From: Clostridia bacterium | GTDB taxonomy: Bacteria > Bacillota > Clostridia > Christensenellales > Borkfalkiaceae | Direction: 5' to 3' | DNA length: 64,000 nt | Assembly: GCA_017448355.1 (NCBI GenBank) | Contig: JAFSLQ010000046.1 | Location: 1-64,000, forward strand | In this document: positions 43,003-52,119 of the stretch, one piece after another | Numbering within the stretch: the first letter of the stretch is position 1 | Layout: each line of letters opens with the position of its first letter | The notes under the pieces: model-generated | Seen by the model: only the letters and a program-made list of their open reading frames with translations | The model's database searches: none | Told to the model about the DNA's origin: nothing | Made by a program: the position numbers and the translations under genes

Positions 43003-46000
43003 TCAGCCAAGGTTTTCCTGGTCAGCCCACCCGCTTGCAGGCTGATATTTCCAATTTACAGGATTAACTCCTTGATAATGCGTAAAATAACCGCTTGTAT
43101 TTTTACCTATGGTCGCAACACTGTGTACGTATCTTACGCTCATATTATGCATAGCGGTCGCCAAAGCCAAAGTAGCGGCATTATATTCTGACGACGTGTA
43201 ATCACTTTCATAATTACAAAGCATAGCATAAGTCCAATGCAAACGGGATTTTTGAACCCTATAAAGCGACGTCGCGTCTTCCGCTACCGCGCTTTCCGCT
43301 GCGTTCCAATATCCTTCTGCACTTGATTTTAATTCAGCCGTAAAATTAATAGAATTCGATACGGAATTATATTTGCCCGCGTTAGTCGACTTGTCGGTAG
43401 TCCAGATATCGCCCGTCATCGCATTTTTTACCGCATCTATATAAGAAAGAACATAAGAACCCGCCGCGCCGTAATATTCGTTGCAAAACTCCGTCATTAA
43501 ATTTCTGTACTCTGCGTAGGTCATAGACGGATTTTGCATCATTTTAGCGAGTAAAAAACTGCGGAGTTCACCGAATTCACCGTTATTTTTCAAAGCGCCT
43601 TCACAATAAACGCCTTTAACACCGATAGAATACATATAATTGAAATTATAGTAAATATCGTCGAAATTCGGGAATATCTCCATATAATTATTGTAATCTA
43701 TCGCATAGTAATAGACATACACGTTATCGCAGATATCTTGCCAGCCCTGTAAAAGCGTCTTCTCACTATCGAGTTTACTAGAATTTTCTCTATCGTTAAT
43801 GCACCCGCCGAAATTAGTACAGAACCTTACAATAACGTTATCCGCGGGTTTAACGTCGCCCTGAGGCAGTTGTTTTGTCCACCAATAAGCAAGCGTTTCA
43901 ATATAAACGTCAGGATAACCGTTAGTTTTAACATGATCCGCAAGTTCGTTTACCCACATAAGCCATGCGCCCGTAGTGCCGTATGCGTCATATTTTGCCA
44001 TACACCCATCACATTTACAGTAATTGTTATTATCCATAATAGACGCCATTACACGGACCGTTGTCTGCGCGTTATAATTTGCCTGTAACCAATAAATAAT
44101 ATATGTTTTAGCAACGGAAAGCGCGCCTTCGCTTGAAAGACAAATCTGTGTGTTTTTATAATCATCAACAGTAGTCGCATAATAATCACCGTTTTCGTCT
44201 TTAGCAAAATAATCAGAATCTGACGTAATATGCGCCCTATTCACCAAGTGAGGAGAACCTATCGAAGTATGTACGTTAGCCGCACCGTTGACGTATCCGA
44301 CGTATCCGCCGTATTGGGCGTTGCTGATTGCCGACTTTTCGATATCGCCGTTGATACCCGCGCTTACAGCCCAATCGACGTCAAACGCTCCTTTATAAAC
44401 GACTTCTCTGTAATCGAACGTCGGCGAATACGATACATCGATATCGGTAACCTTTATATCGTCAAACGACGGTACTGTCGTTACGTCTTCTTCGTAAAAA
44501 CCAAACCCCACGCTTTCCAACCACCTGTACGCACCGTAAATTATGCCGCGGCTATCTGCTGCGTCTATGTGAAGAGTGTCTCCGTAATTTTTAATTGCAT
44601 AAGACTCCGCATCATACTCTCCGCTTGTTCTGCGGTTAGTTGCACCTAAAATGATTTCGTAATCGCCTTGGGGGTCAGAATCGAAAATTATATCTACTTC
44701 GCCGCCTGCTTTAGAGATTGAATCCTCCAATAAATTTGCCGCATATATAATCGGTGACTCGTCGTTGCCGTATTCAGAATCGGACACTACAACATTATAT
44801 CTGTCGATACCGCCCGTTATGGTTACGTTTTTATATATGAGACAGTCCGCAGTCTTTTGTCTTGACACAAGATAAACCGCATTGCCATAAGCGGAAGTAT
44901 CTACCGCAGAAGATATACCGAGACTTGAAAAATTTCTGACCCTTGCGGTAAAGACTATATGCGTCCACGCCCCCTTTATCGCGGATGCTTCTGCGTTCGA
45001 AATAACCTTTGTCGCAGCATTCCATAAGTTATTGCTCCACACACTGTCGACCCACCACACATTACAATTCGTGTCGTCGAAAGTCCCCGTTACGTATACG
45101 TCCATCTCTACCGTTACGTCCGTACCCGCGTTATAGTCGGTAGATATTCCGGTTATACTTTGATAGTAAGCACCGCTATTGCCGCCAGGTATCATCGTGT
45201 TATATTCTGCCGTTATTACGACGTTCTTGTAGTTAAATGCCGCCGCAGATTTATTTTGCGTTATTATATATACCGCGTTTCCGTATTCGGACGTATTTTC
45301 AGTATTATATTGTGCGGTATTGTATCTCAATTCGGTAAAATTCCTTACCGTCGCGGTAAACGTTACGTGATGCCAGTCGCTATCACCCGTAACAATAGTT
45401 GACGTTAAATTCGTCTTGCCGTTAATCGCGCCGCCTGCATTTGCATATACGGTATCAACACAATATATATTTGAATACTGGTCAAACGTTCCCGTTACGT
45501 AAACATCCATATCTACCGTAACAAAAGTTCCCACGTCAAGATCGGTCGTTAACCCCGTCATACTTTGATAGAATCCGTTACCCGTAGTATTCGCACCGCC
45601 CGATTTCAACGTGTTAAATTTAGATATAACAACGTTTTTGTAGTTAAACGCTGCCGAAGAATTATTCTCCGTCAAAAGATACACAGCGTTCCCGAAAGCA
45701 GACGTGTCGGTTACGGTATAATTAGCATTAAGTCTTAGTACAGGGAAATTCCTTACCGTCGCGGTAAACGTTACGTGATGCCAACCTTCTTCACCTGTAA
45801 CTATCACGGATGTGATATTCGTACTCGTCTTTCTTTCACCACCGCTAACAGTCCACACCTCGTCTACGCAATATATACTGCTGTATTCGTTAAAACTACC
45901 CGTAATATATACGTCCATATCTACGGTAACCGTCGTTCCGACGTCAAGGTCGGTCGTTAATCCGGTCATACTTTGATAGAATCCGTTATTCTTAGTATTC

Positions 46001-48033
46001 GCACCGCCGGACGTCATTGTTTTAACTTCTGCTATTACGACGTTTTTATAGTTAAACGCCGCCGCTGATTTATTCTGCGTTATTATATATACCGCGTTTC
46101 CGTATTCGGACGTATCTGTAATATTATATTGACCGCTATTGTATCTTAAACACTTGAAATTCCTTACAGTTGCGGTAAACGTTACGTGATGCCACCCGCT
46201 TTCTCCCGTAACGATAGTTGACGTAATATTCGTTCTCGATTTATCGCTTTCTCCGCCTGAAACAGTATAAACATCGTTCACCCAATATATACCTGAATAC
46301 TGATCAAACGTTCCCGTTACGTAAACGTCCATATCTACCGTAACAACCGTACCCACATCAAGGTCAGTCGTTAACCCCGTCATACTTTGATAGAATCCGT
46401 TACCCGTAGTATTCGCACCGCCCGATTTCAACGTGTTAATTTGGGATACAACAACGTTTTTGTAATCAAATGCCGCCGCTGATTTGTTTTGCGTTATAAT
46501 ATATACTGCGTTGCCGTATTCGGACGTATTTGCAGTATTATATTGTGCGGTATTGTATCTCAATTCGGTAAAATTCCTTACCGTCGCGAAAAACGTTACG
46601 TGATGCCAGTCGCTATCACCCGTAACAATAGTTGACGTTAAATCCGTCTTGCCGTTAATCGCGCCGCCTGCATTTGCATTTGCATATACGGTATCAACAC
46701 AATATATATAACTGTATTCATTGAACGTACCAGTTACTTTCACGTCCATATCTACCGTAACAACCGTACCAACGTCAAGGTCGGTCGTTAACCCCGTCAT
46801 ACTTTGATAGAATCCGTTACCCGTAGTATTTGCACCGCCCGATTTCATCGTTCTGTATTCTTCGGTTATTACCACGTTCTTAAACTTAAACGAATCCGCC
46901 GATTTATTCACCGATAAAAGGTATACCGCATTACCGAAAGCGGACGTGTCGGCTATCGAATAACTTTGGTCGTATCTTAAAGCCGAAAAATTTCTGACCG
47001 TCGCGGTAAACGTTACGTGATGCCAGCCGCTATCGCCGGTAACTATATCTGACTTAATATTAGTTTTCGCGTTACTTTCGCCACCCGCAGTACTCCACAC
47101 GCTATCTACACAATATACGCCGTAGGAATCGTTGAACGTACCCGTTACGTATACATCCATGTCTACGGTTACCGCCGTGCCGACGGGAAGGTCGGTACTT
47201 AAACCGGTTACACTCTGAAAATAAACGTCCGATTTACCGTTATTGCCGGCTTTCGCCATAGTTTTTGTACCTATACCGTATTGTTCTAAAACGCCGTCTT
47301 CGTCTATGACGTCAAGGCTGAAAAATAATCCGATTTTCTTTTTCAATGCTGTTTTAAGCGCAGCATAATCTTTTGCATCAGAAGCAATTATACTGTAATC
47401 TTCCGAACTGCCTAGCCATTCGTACGTGTCTGCTACCTGACTGTAATAGCCACCGCGTAGCGCGCCCGCAGACGCTGTATACTGCAAACTACGCGAAGGC
47501 GATTTTGCCGTATTAGTATATCCGCCTTCGCCATCGTTCGCCTCTTGATCGTAAACGGTAGCCATTGCCACAAAATCGGTGGTTCTGTACGCTAATTTTG
47601 CCGCGTCACTGTCGCCAAGCGCATTTATGTCGAGAAGAATGTTCGCATAATAATAACCGTCAAGATTACCGTTTTCGTCTCGCCCTTGATATATTTTATT
47701 TTTAGCCGCTTCTACCCGCCATGCATTATTCGTATCATATAATGCAGCCGCATCTTCGCCCGTAAACACACTTGCCATGCGCGCCGCCGACGCAACGTAA
47801 AAATAAAGCATTTTATTATCGTCTGTTTTTATTTCCGTCGCGGTTTCCTCGTCCATTTGCAACCTGAAACGCAATCCGCCGTCATCGGCAAGTTTTACGT
47901 AAGCGCCGCTTTCAAACCCGAAAACTGTTTCTGCTTTCGCCACTTTTGCACCTGTAATAAATACCAACGCAAATGCGGAAATCATCACCATTAAAAGGGC
48001 TATTAACCACACTTTGACACTTTTCGTGTTCAT
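43003..48033 (-). CDS. Giant secreted protein: six module B repeats plus DUF4838 (GH163-type) domain
   Basis: A 1676-residue exported protein. Signal peptide ends near KAE (residue 35). Residues 36-210 are the N-terminal module also seen in the giant protein at 29-33 kb (GAYVKLADDGGLRFRLQMDE, YRTTDFVAMATVYD). Residues 259-1077 are six tandem module B units, for example GLTTDLDVGTVVTVDMDVYV and WHHVTFTATVRNF. Residues 1078-1676 are the DUF4838 core with GH67/GH20-like entry (RGIIYGAYRWLESVGFGFYE), NVHTSIG, MASIMDNNNYCKCDGC and EFCNEYYGAAG. The SxNDG motif of relatives appears here as SIMDN. It probably acts outside the cell on long glycans while module B holds the substrate or wall. No sortase motif or dockerin seen. 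Confidence 0.8.
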   Translation of the reverse strand: MNTKSVKVWLIALLMVMISAFALVFITGAKVAKAETVFGFESGAYVKLADDGGLRFRLQMDEETATEIKTDDNKMLYFYVASAARMASVFTGEDAAALYDTNNAWRVEAAKNKIYQGRDENGNLDGYYYANILLDINALGDSDAAKLAYRTTDFVAMATVYDQEANDGEGGYTNTAKSPSRSLQYTASAGALRGGYYSQVADTYEWLGSSEDYSIIASDAKDYAALKTALKKKIGLFFSLDVIDEDGVLEQYGIGTKTMAKAGNNGKSDVYFQSVTGLSTDLPVGTAVTVDMDVYVTGTFNDSYGVYCVDSVWSTAGGESNAKTNIKSDIVTGDSGWHHVTFTATVRNFSALRYDQSYSIADTSAFGNAVYLLSVNKSADSFKFKNVVITEEYRTMKSGGANTTGNGFYQSMTGLTTDLDVGTVVTVDMDVKVTGTFNEYSYIYCVDTVYANANAGGAINGKTDLTSTIVTGDSDWHHVTFFATVRNFTELRYNTAQYNTANTSEYGNAVYIITQNKSAAAFDYKNVVVSQINTLKSGGANTTGNGFYQSMTGLTTDLDVGTVVTVDMDVYVTGTFDQYSGIYWVNDVYTVSGGESDKSRTNITSTIVTGESGWHHVTFTATVRNFKCLRYNSGQYNITDTSEYGNAVYIITQNKSAAAFNYKNVVIAEVKTMTSGGANTKNNGFYQSMTGLTTDLDVGTTVTVDMDVYITGSFNEYSSIYCVDEVWTVSGGERKTSTNITSVIVTGEEGWHHVTFTATVRNFPVLRLNANYTVTDTSAFGNAVYLLTENNSSAAFNYKNVVISKFNTLKSGGANTTGNGFYQSMTGLTTDLDVGTFVTVDMDVYVTGTFDQYSNIYCVDTVYANAGGAINGKTNLTSTIVTGDSDWHHVTFTATVRNFTELRYNTAQYNTENTSEYGNAVYIITQNKSAAAFNYKNVVITAEYNTMIPGGNSGAYYQSITGISTDYNAGTDVTVEMDVYVTGTFDDTNCNVWWVDSVWSNNLWNAATKVISNAEASAIKGAWTHIVFTARVRNFSSLGISSAVDTSAYGNAVYLVSRQKTADCLIYKNVTITGGIDRYNVVVSDSEYGNDESPIIYAANLLEDSISKAGGEVDIIFDSDPQGDYEIILGATNRRTSGEYDAESYAIKNYGDTLHIDAADSRGIIYGAYRWLESVGFGFYEEDVTTVPSFDDIKVTDIDVSYSPTFDYREVVYKGAFDVDWAVSAGINGDIEKSAISNAQYGGYVGYVNGAANVHTSIGSPHLVNRAHITSDSDYFAKDENGDYYATTVDDYKNTQICLSSEGALSVAKTYIIYWLQANYNAQTTVRVMASIMDNNNYCKCDGCMAKYDAYGTTGAWLMWVNELADHVKTNGYPDVYIETLAYWWTKQLPQGDVKPADNVIVRFCTNFGGCINDRENSSKLDSEKTLLQGWQDICDNVYVYYYAIDYNNYMEIFPNFDDIYYNFNYMYSIGVKGVYCEGALKNNGEFGELRSFLLAKMMQNPSMTYAEYRNLMTEFCNEYYGAAGSYVLSYIDAVKNAMTGDIWTTDKSTNAGKYNSVSNSINFTAELKSSAEGYWNAAESAVAEDATSLYRVQKSRLHWTYAMLCNYESDYTSSEYNAATLALATAMHNMSVRYVHSVATIGKNTSGYFTHYQGVNPVNWKYQPASGWADQENLG
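44803..47259 (-). repeat. Array of six module B repeats
   Basis: Units at residues 259-394, 395-533, 534-671, 672-807, 808-945 and 946-1077. Each opens with FYQSMTGLTTDLDVGT, has a variable Y-C/W-VD loop, then IVTG-x-WHHVTFTATVRNF and ends AYGNAVYIITQNKSAAAFNY plus KNVVI. Units two to five are nearly identical over long stretches of DNA, including whole phrases shared with the next gene. This points to recent duplication or gene conversion. The fold is probably a carbohydrate-binding-like beta sandwich. Confidence 0.8.
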
Positions 48034-48161
48034 AATATGATACCTCCTTCCGTCGAGTTATCGAAATCGTCGTCCCAACCTGTACCGCTCATAACAATAA
48101 TATTGCAATTGTTAACCGAATGTATATACATGTCGGGTTGTTCGTATAATTTCTTATCCAT
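48030..48161 (-). CDS. Micro-protein (43 residues) upstream of the second giant secreted protein
   Basis: Short gene with AGGAGGG about nine bases ahead of ATG. The product begins MDKKLYEQPDMYIHSVNNCN, then IIVMSGTGWD, and ends in an acidic DDFDNSTEGG tail. Its TGA overlaps the ATG of the giant gene (ATGA), so translation is coupled. Like the micro-protein at 33.5 kb it has a basic N-terminus with a tyrosine and proline (KxYxxP-like), a hydrophobic centre and an acidic tail with W and D/F residues. Position and shape suggest a shared role tied to the giant secreted partners. No known family. Confidence 0.75.
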   Translation of the reverse strand: MDKKLYEQPDMYIHSVNNCNIIVMSGTGWDDDFDNSTEGGIIL

Positions 48162-48276
48162 TGCCTTTTTCCCTCCTACTTTTATTTTTTCTCAATAAAA
48201 ACCGTTCGACACGATTTTATCGATAAATATTTTATTAGTAAAATTTTTTAATTCGTTATAGTTTGCCGTAGCGTTT

Positions 48277-51200
48277 TTATGCCTCGACAAGCGCGCTGAT
48301 AGTAACGTTTTTATAGTTAAACGCGTTTACGGAGTTATTTTCGGTCAAAAGATATACTGCGTTGCCGAACACAGATGTATCGGTTACTGTATAAGCGGTA
48401 TTAAGTCTCAATACAGGGAAGTTTCTTACCGTTGCTGTAAACGTTACGTGATGCCAACCGCTATCACCCGTAACTATCACGGATGTGATATTCGTACTCG
48501 TTTTCCTTTCACCGCCCTCTGTTGTGTAAACTTCATCAACGCAATATATATTACTGTACTGGTTAAAACTACCAGTTACATATACATCCATATCCACGGT
48601 TACGACAGTTCCCACGTCAAGGTCGGTAGATAACCCCGTCATACTTTGATAAAACCCGTTCGCGGGATTTTTCGCACCCCCGGACGTCATTGTTTTATAC
48701 AAGTTATCGGTTATCACGACGTTCTTGTAGTTAAACGCCGCCGCAGATTTATTTTGCGTTATTATATATACAGCGTTGCCGAAAGCCGACGTATCCGCAG
48801 TATTATATTGAACGTTATTGTATCTCAATTCGGATAAATTCCTTACCGTCGCGGTAAACGTTACGTGATGCCAGCCGCCATCACCCGTAACGATAGTTGA
48901 CGTAATATTCGTCTTACCGTTAATTGCGCCGCCTGCGTTAACATATACGGTGTCTACCCAATATATATTTGACCATTCGTCAAACGTTCCCGTTACTTCA
49001 ACATCCATATCTACAGTTACAACCGTTCCCACGTCAAGGTCGGTAGATAATCCCGTCATACTTTGATAGAATCCGTTACCCGTAGTATTCGCACCGCCCG
49101 ACACCAACATCCTGTACACTTCGGTTATTACAACGTTTTTATAATTTAAAGCATAATCCGTTTTTTGTCTTGAAACAAGGTATACGGCATTGCCGTAGGC
49201 GGAAGTATCTACGTCGGTAAAAATACCGAGACTTGCAAAGTCCCTGACCGTGGCGGTAAAAGTTAAATGAGTCCACGTCCACTTTGCTGTCGCCGCATCG
49301 TTGCCTGCCATTATCTTCGGGGCGTCGTGCCACAAATTATTTTCATAAACGCTGTCTACCCAATAAATACCCGAATATTCGTCAAAAGTACCTGTGATAT
49401 ATGCGTCCAAATCTACCGTTACGACAGTTCCCACGGGAAGGTCGGTAGTTAAGCCCGTTATATTTTGATAGAATCCGGCACCGTTTTCGCCGCAAGCAGG
49501 CATAGACGTACCGCCGATATTTAACTCGTTAATTGTATAACTCTTATAATTGAATGCGTCCGCCGTTTTCTGCCTTGACACGATATATACGGCATTGCCG
49601 TATGCGGAAGTATCTACGTCGGCGAAAATACCGAGACTTGCAAAATTTCTGACCTTTGCGGTAAATGAAATCGTTGTCCAAACACCTTTCCCTGCGGCAA
49701 TTTCTTCTGCTGTCATTATTTTCGTTGCATCGTGCCACAAATTATTTTCGTAAACGCTGTCTACCCAATAAATACCCGAATATTCGTCAAAAGTACCTGT
49801 GATATACACCGTCATTTCTACCGTCACCAACGTTCCTTCCGCAAATTGCGTCGAAAGCCCCATAACGTTCTGATAAAATCCCTCACCGTTATATCCGCTT
49901 TCAGGAATAGGCTCGCCTTCTATTTCTAAAGTCTTTATTGTTACGTTATCAAAATGGAACGCGTCCGCCGTTTTCTGCCTTGACACGATATATACGGCAT
50001 TGCCGTATGCGGAAGTATCTACGTCGGCGAAAATACCGAGACTTGCAAAATTTCTGACCTTTGCGGTAAATGAAATCGTTGTCCAAACACCTTCTCCCGC
50101 GATAATTTCTTCTGCTGTCATTATCTTCGTCGCATCGTGCCACAGATTATTTGCGTACACGCTGTCTACCCAATAAATGCCAGAGTATTTATTAAAATCG
50201 CCCGTTATATACACGTCCATTTCTACGGTTACGGCAGTCCCTATCGAAAGGTCGGTAGTTAAGCCAACGATATTCTGATAAAATTTATCGGAATTATTGC
50301 CGTTATCGCCGCACTCCGGAATCGCAATACCGTCTATATTCAAATCGACTTCTTGAATATTTTTAATATATATCTTATATGCGGAACGCGTTATGCCTTC
50401 CGGAAGCGTTCCCCAGAACATACCCGTAACGTACGCTTTCCCTTCCGCATCCGTCTTCACTTTGACCTTAACTTTATTCCAAATATCAAGAGAAGATATT
50501 TTAGCGGAATCTATATAACTACGTAAATAATCCGTAGGGTCGGCATCCGGTTCGACGTTAAAGAACAATCCGACAGTTTCCGTTCCGACGCCCGCTGTCG
50601 CTGTTCCGCAAACTTCCATAGTCACGTCAAACGTGCGGTTTGCATTTTCTGCGCCAAAATCAATGGCAGTAGAATTAAAACCTTGCCAACTGCCTGCTTT
50701 TGCGGCGGCGGTATTATATTCCACAACGAACTCAGCCCCGCTTACAGACTCTTCCGTATAGAGTTCTTCGTAACGGATATCATCGATATATATAACGTAA
50801 TTTTCCGTTATCGGTTTAAGGATAGATAGTATAAACACGTCGGAATACGGCGATTCGAGATTGTCTATCTCGATTTTTGTCCAAGTATCGAACAGTATTC
50901 CTTCTGTAGCGTTAAAACGAACCTGTTTATAGGTCGGTATCCTTTCTCCGTCTTTTATGTTCGTCCATTTCTTCTCCCACTTCCAACCTGGAAGACCGTC
51001 TGCCGGGAAAGTGTCTCCTTCATAGCCTAAAATAGAAGGGACGTACACCCAATACGATATCTTTTTGATATTTCTTAAATCTATATCGTTCTGAAATCCT
51101 TGGTAAGCGTATTTAATGAGATTCAGTTGCTCGCCGGCAGTAAATTCAAGTCTTAAAGAATATCCGTGATTTCCGTGAAACTGTTCGGAAGAAATACTCA

Positions 51201-52095
51201 CGCCGTTTTTAACTGTCGTAAATTTTGCAACTCTGTTATCGAAAGAATAAAGTTCGTTTTCGTTGATATTGCTCGTCCCTACATCTTCAAGCATATTGCT
51301 GAAATACGACTTTCCGTCTTTAATCGCCTCTATCTGCAACCTGTATTCGCCCGTTTCGGTAATAGCGGGATTGTCGCCCGTTATAAGGTTGTACCCCGCA
51401 TCGTCGGACACAACGTTCTCTTTTATTTTTGTGCCGTTTGCCCACAGATTGAAACTTTCAAACTCCGTTTCGGAAGACCATCTGATTACGTTTATACTCT
51501 CTATGCCGAGAACAGGTCCTTGAAGAAACGAAAACTCGTCGCTCTTTTCGGACATATCGCTTTCAAGATAAAGCACATTTCCACTTGCATAACCCTTCGC
51601 TTTAACAGATATAGCATAATCTCCCGTAGCGGTTATATCGAAAAACCCTTCCGTATTCGTTATCCACTTACCGTCGTTTATGCTGTGAAGATAACTTCTT
51701 GTATTTGCGTCACCCTGCCATACAAATCTCACCGCATGCGTTTCCGCATCAGTTTCAACGACTGGTTTTGTCGGTGTAGTGAGTTTTACCGCGGTAAAAC
51801 TAAATTCACCCGCTTTTACCACTTTTTTGCCCACATAGGCCTTAACCGAAATCGTATACTGCCCCGCTTCCGTTATAACTTCAAGCAAATCAAGTTTATT
51901 CTCGTTTAAAGAAGATTTACCGTCTGAAACAGTAATCTGATATTCCGTCGCGTCTGCCACCGCTTCCCACGAAAGAACACCTCGCGCATTAATAGACAAC
52001 TTTTGCAGTTCGGAGACGTTGCCGCCACAATCACAACCTACGGCGAGTAACATTGCGCTTAAAAATGTTAAAAGCAACAAAATTATTTTTTTCAT
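48277..52095 (-). CDS. Surface lipoprotein with fibronectin-like domains and five module B repeats
   Basis: A 1272-residue lipoprotein (lipobox AVGC, Cys21). Residues 30-270 contain three fibronectin type III-like domains (LSWEAVADATEYQITVSDG, VRFVWQGDANTRSYLHSIND, VIRWSSETEFESFNLWANG). Residues 280-445 form a carbohydrate-binding-like jelly roll (SLRLEFTAGEQLNLIKYAYQ, YVIYIDDIRYEEL). Residues 450-589 are a divergent variant of module B. Residues 590-1272 are five module B units; the first three carry NNLWHDA-x-KIM loops, the last two match units in the giant DUF4838 protein. No catalytic motif. Likely a glycan-binding surface protein serving the ABC importer encoded just upstream. Confidence 0.75.
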   Translation of the reverse strand: MKKIILLLLTFLSAMLLAVGCDCGGNVSELQKLSINARGVLSWEAVADATEYQITVSDGKSSLNENKLDLLEVITEAGQYTISVKAYVGKKVVKAGEFSFTAVKLTTPTKPVVETDAETHAVRFVWQGDANTRSYLHSINDGKWITNTEGFFDITATGDYAISVKAKGYASGNVLYLESDMSEKSDEFSFLQGPVLGIESINVIRWSSETEFESFNLWANGTKIKENVVSDDAGYNLITGDNPAITETGEYRLQIEAIKDGKSYFSNMLEDVGTSNINENELYSFDNRVAKFTTVKNGVSISSEQFHGNHGYSLRLEFTAGEQLNLIKYAYQGFQNDIDLRNIKKISYWVYVPSILGYEGDTFPADGLPGWKWEKKWTNIKDGERIPTYKQVRFNATEGILFDTWTKIEIDNLESPYSDVFILSILKPITENYVIYIDDIRYEELYTEESVSGAEFVVEYNTAAAKAGSWQGFNSTAIDFGAENANRTFDVTMEVCGTATAGVGTETVGLFFNVEPDADPTDYLRSYIDSAKISSLDIWNKVKVKVKTDAEGKAYVTGMFWGTLPEGITRSAYKIYIKNIQEVDLNIDGIAIPECGDNGNNSDKFYQNIVGLTTDLSIGTAVTVEMDVYITGDFNKYSGIYWVDSVYANNLWHDATKIMTAEEIIAGEGVWTTISFTAKVRNFASLGIFADVDTSAYGNAVYIVSRQKTADAFHFDNVTIKTLEIEGEPIPESGYNGEGFYQNVMGLSTQFAEGTLVTVEMTVYITGTFDEYSGIYWVDSVYENNLWHDATKIMTAEEIAAGKGVWTTISFTAKVRNFASLGIFADVDTSAYGNAVYIVSRQKTADAFNYKSYTINELNIGGTSMPACGENGAGFYQNITGLTTDLPVGTVVTVDLDAYITGTFDEYSGIYWVDSVYENNLWHDAPKIMAGNDAATAKWTWTHLTFTATVRDFASLGIFTDVDTSAYGNAVYLVSRQKTDYALNYKNVVITEVYRMLVSGGANTTGNGFYQSMTGLSTDLDVGTVVTVDMDVEVTGTFDEWSNIYWVDTVYVNAGGAINGKTNITSTIVTGDGGWHHVTFTATVRNLSELRYNNVQYNTADTSAFGNAVYIITQNKSAAAFNYKNVVITDNLYKTMTSGGAKNPANGFYQSMTGLSTDLDVGTVVTVDMDVYVTGSFNQYSNIYCVDEVYTTEGGERKTSTNITSVIVTGDSGWHHVTFTATVRNFPVLRLNTAYTVTDTSVFGNAVYLLTENNSVNAFNYKNVTISALVEA
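48280..50328 (-). repeat. Array of five module B repeats
   Basis: Units at residues 590-725, 726-859, 860-995, 996-1133 and 1134-1272. Two sub-families are present: an NLWHDATKIM type (units one to three) and a WHHVTFTATVRNF type (units four and five). The sixth unit of the neighbouring giant protein belongs to the first sub-family, so the array boundaries have been exchanged between the two genes. Confidence 0.75.
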
Positions 52096-52119
52096 TTTTC
52101 CGCTCCTTATCTTTTATTT

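Noticed and set aside
44230..44649. 139-codon plus-strand frame opposite the giant DUF4838 gene
   Set aside because: Antisense shadow of a strongly coding gene; no recognisable domain.
44803..50328. CRISPR or DNA-level satellite array
   Set aside because: The repeats are in frame, about 400 bases long and encode protein modules.
51166..51909. 247-codon plus-strand frame opposite the repeat lipoprotein gene
   Set aside because: Long, but antisense to fibronectin-like domains; Arg/Phe/Tyr-rich composition with no domain or promoter.
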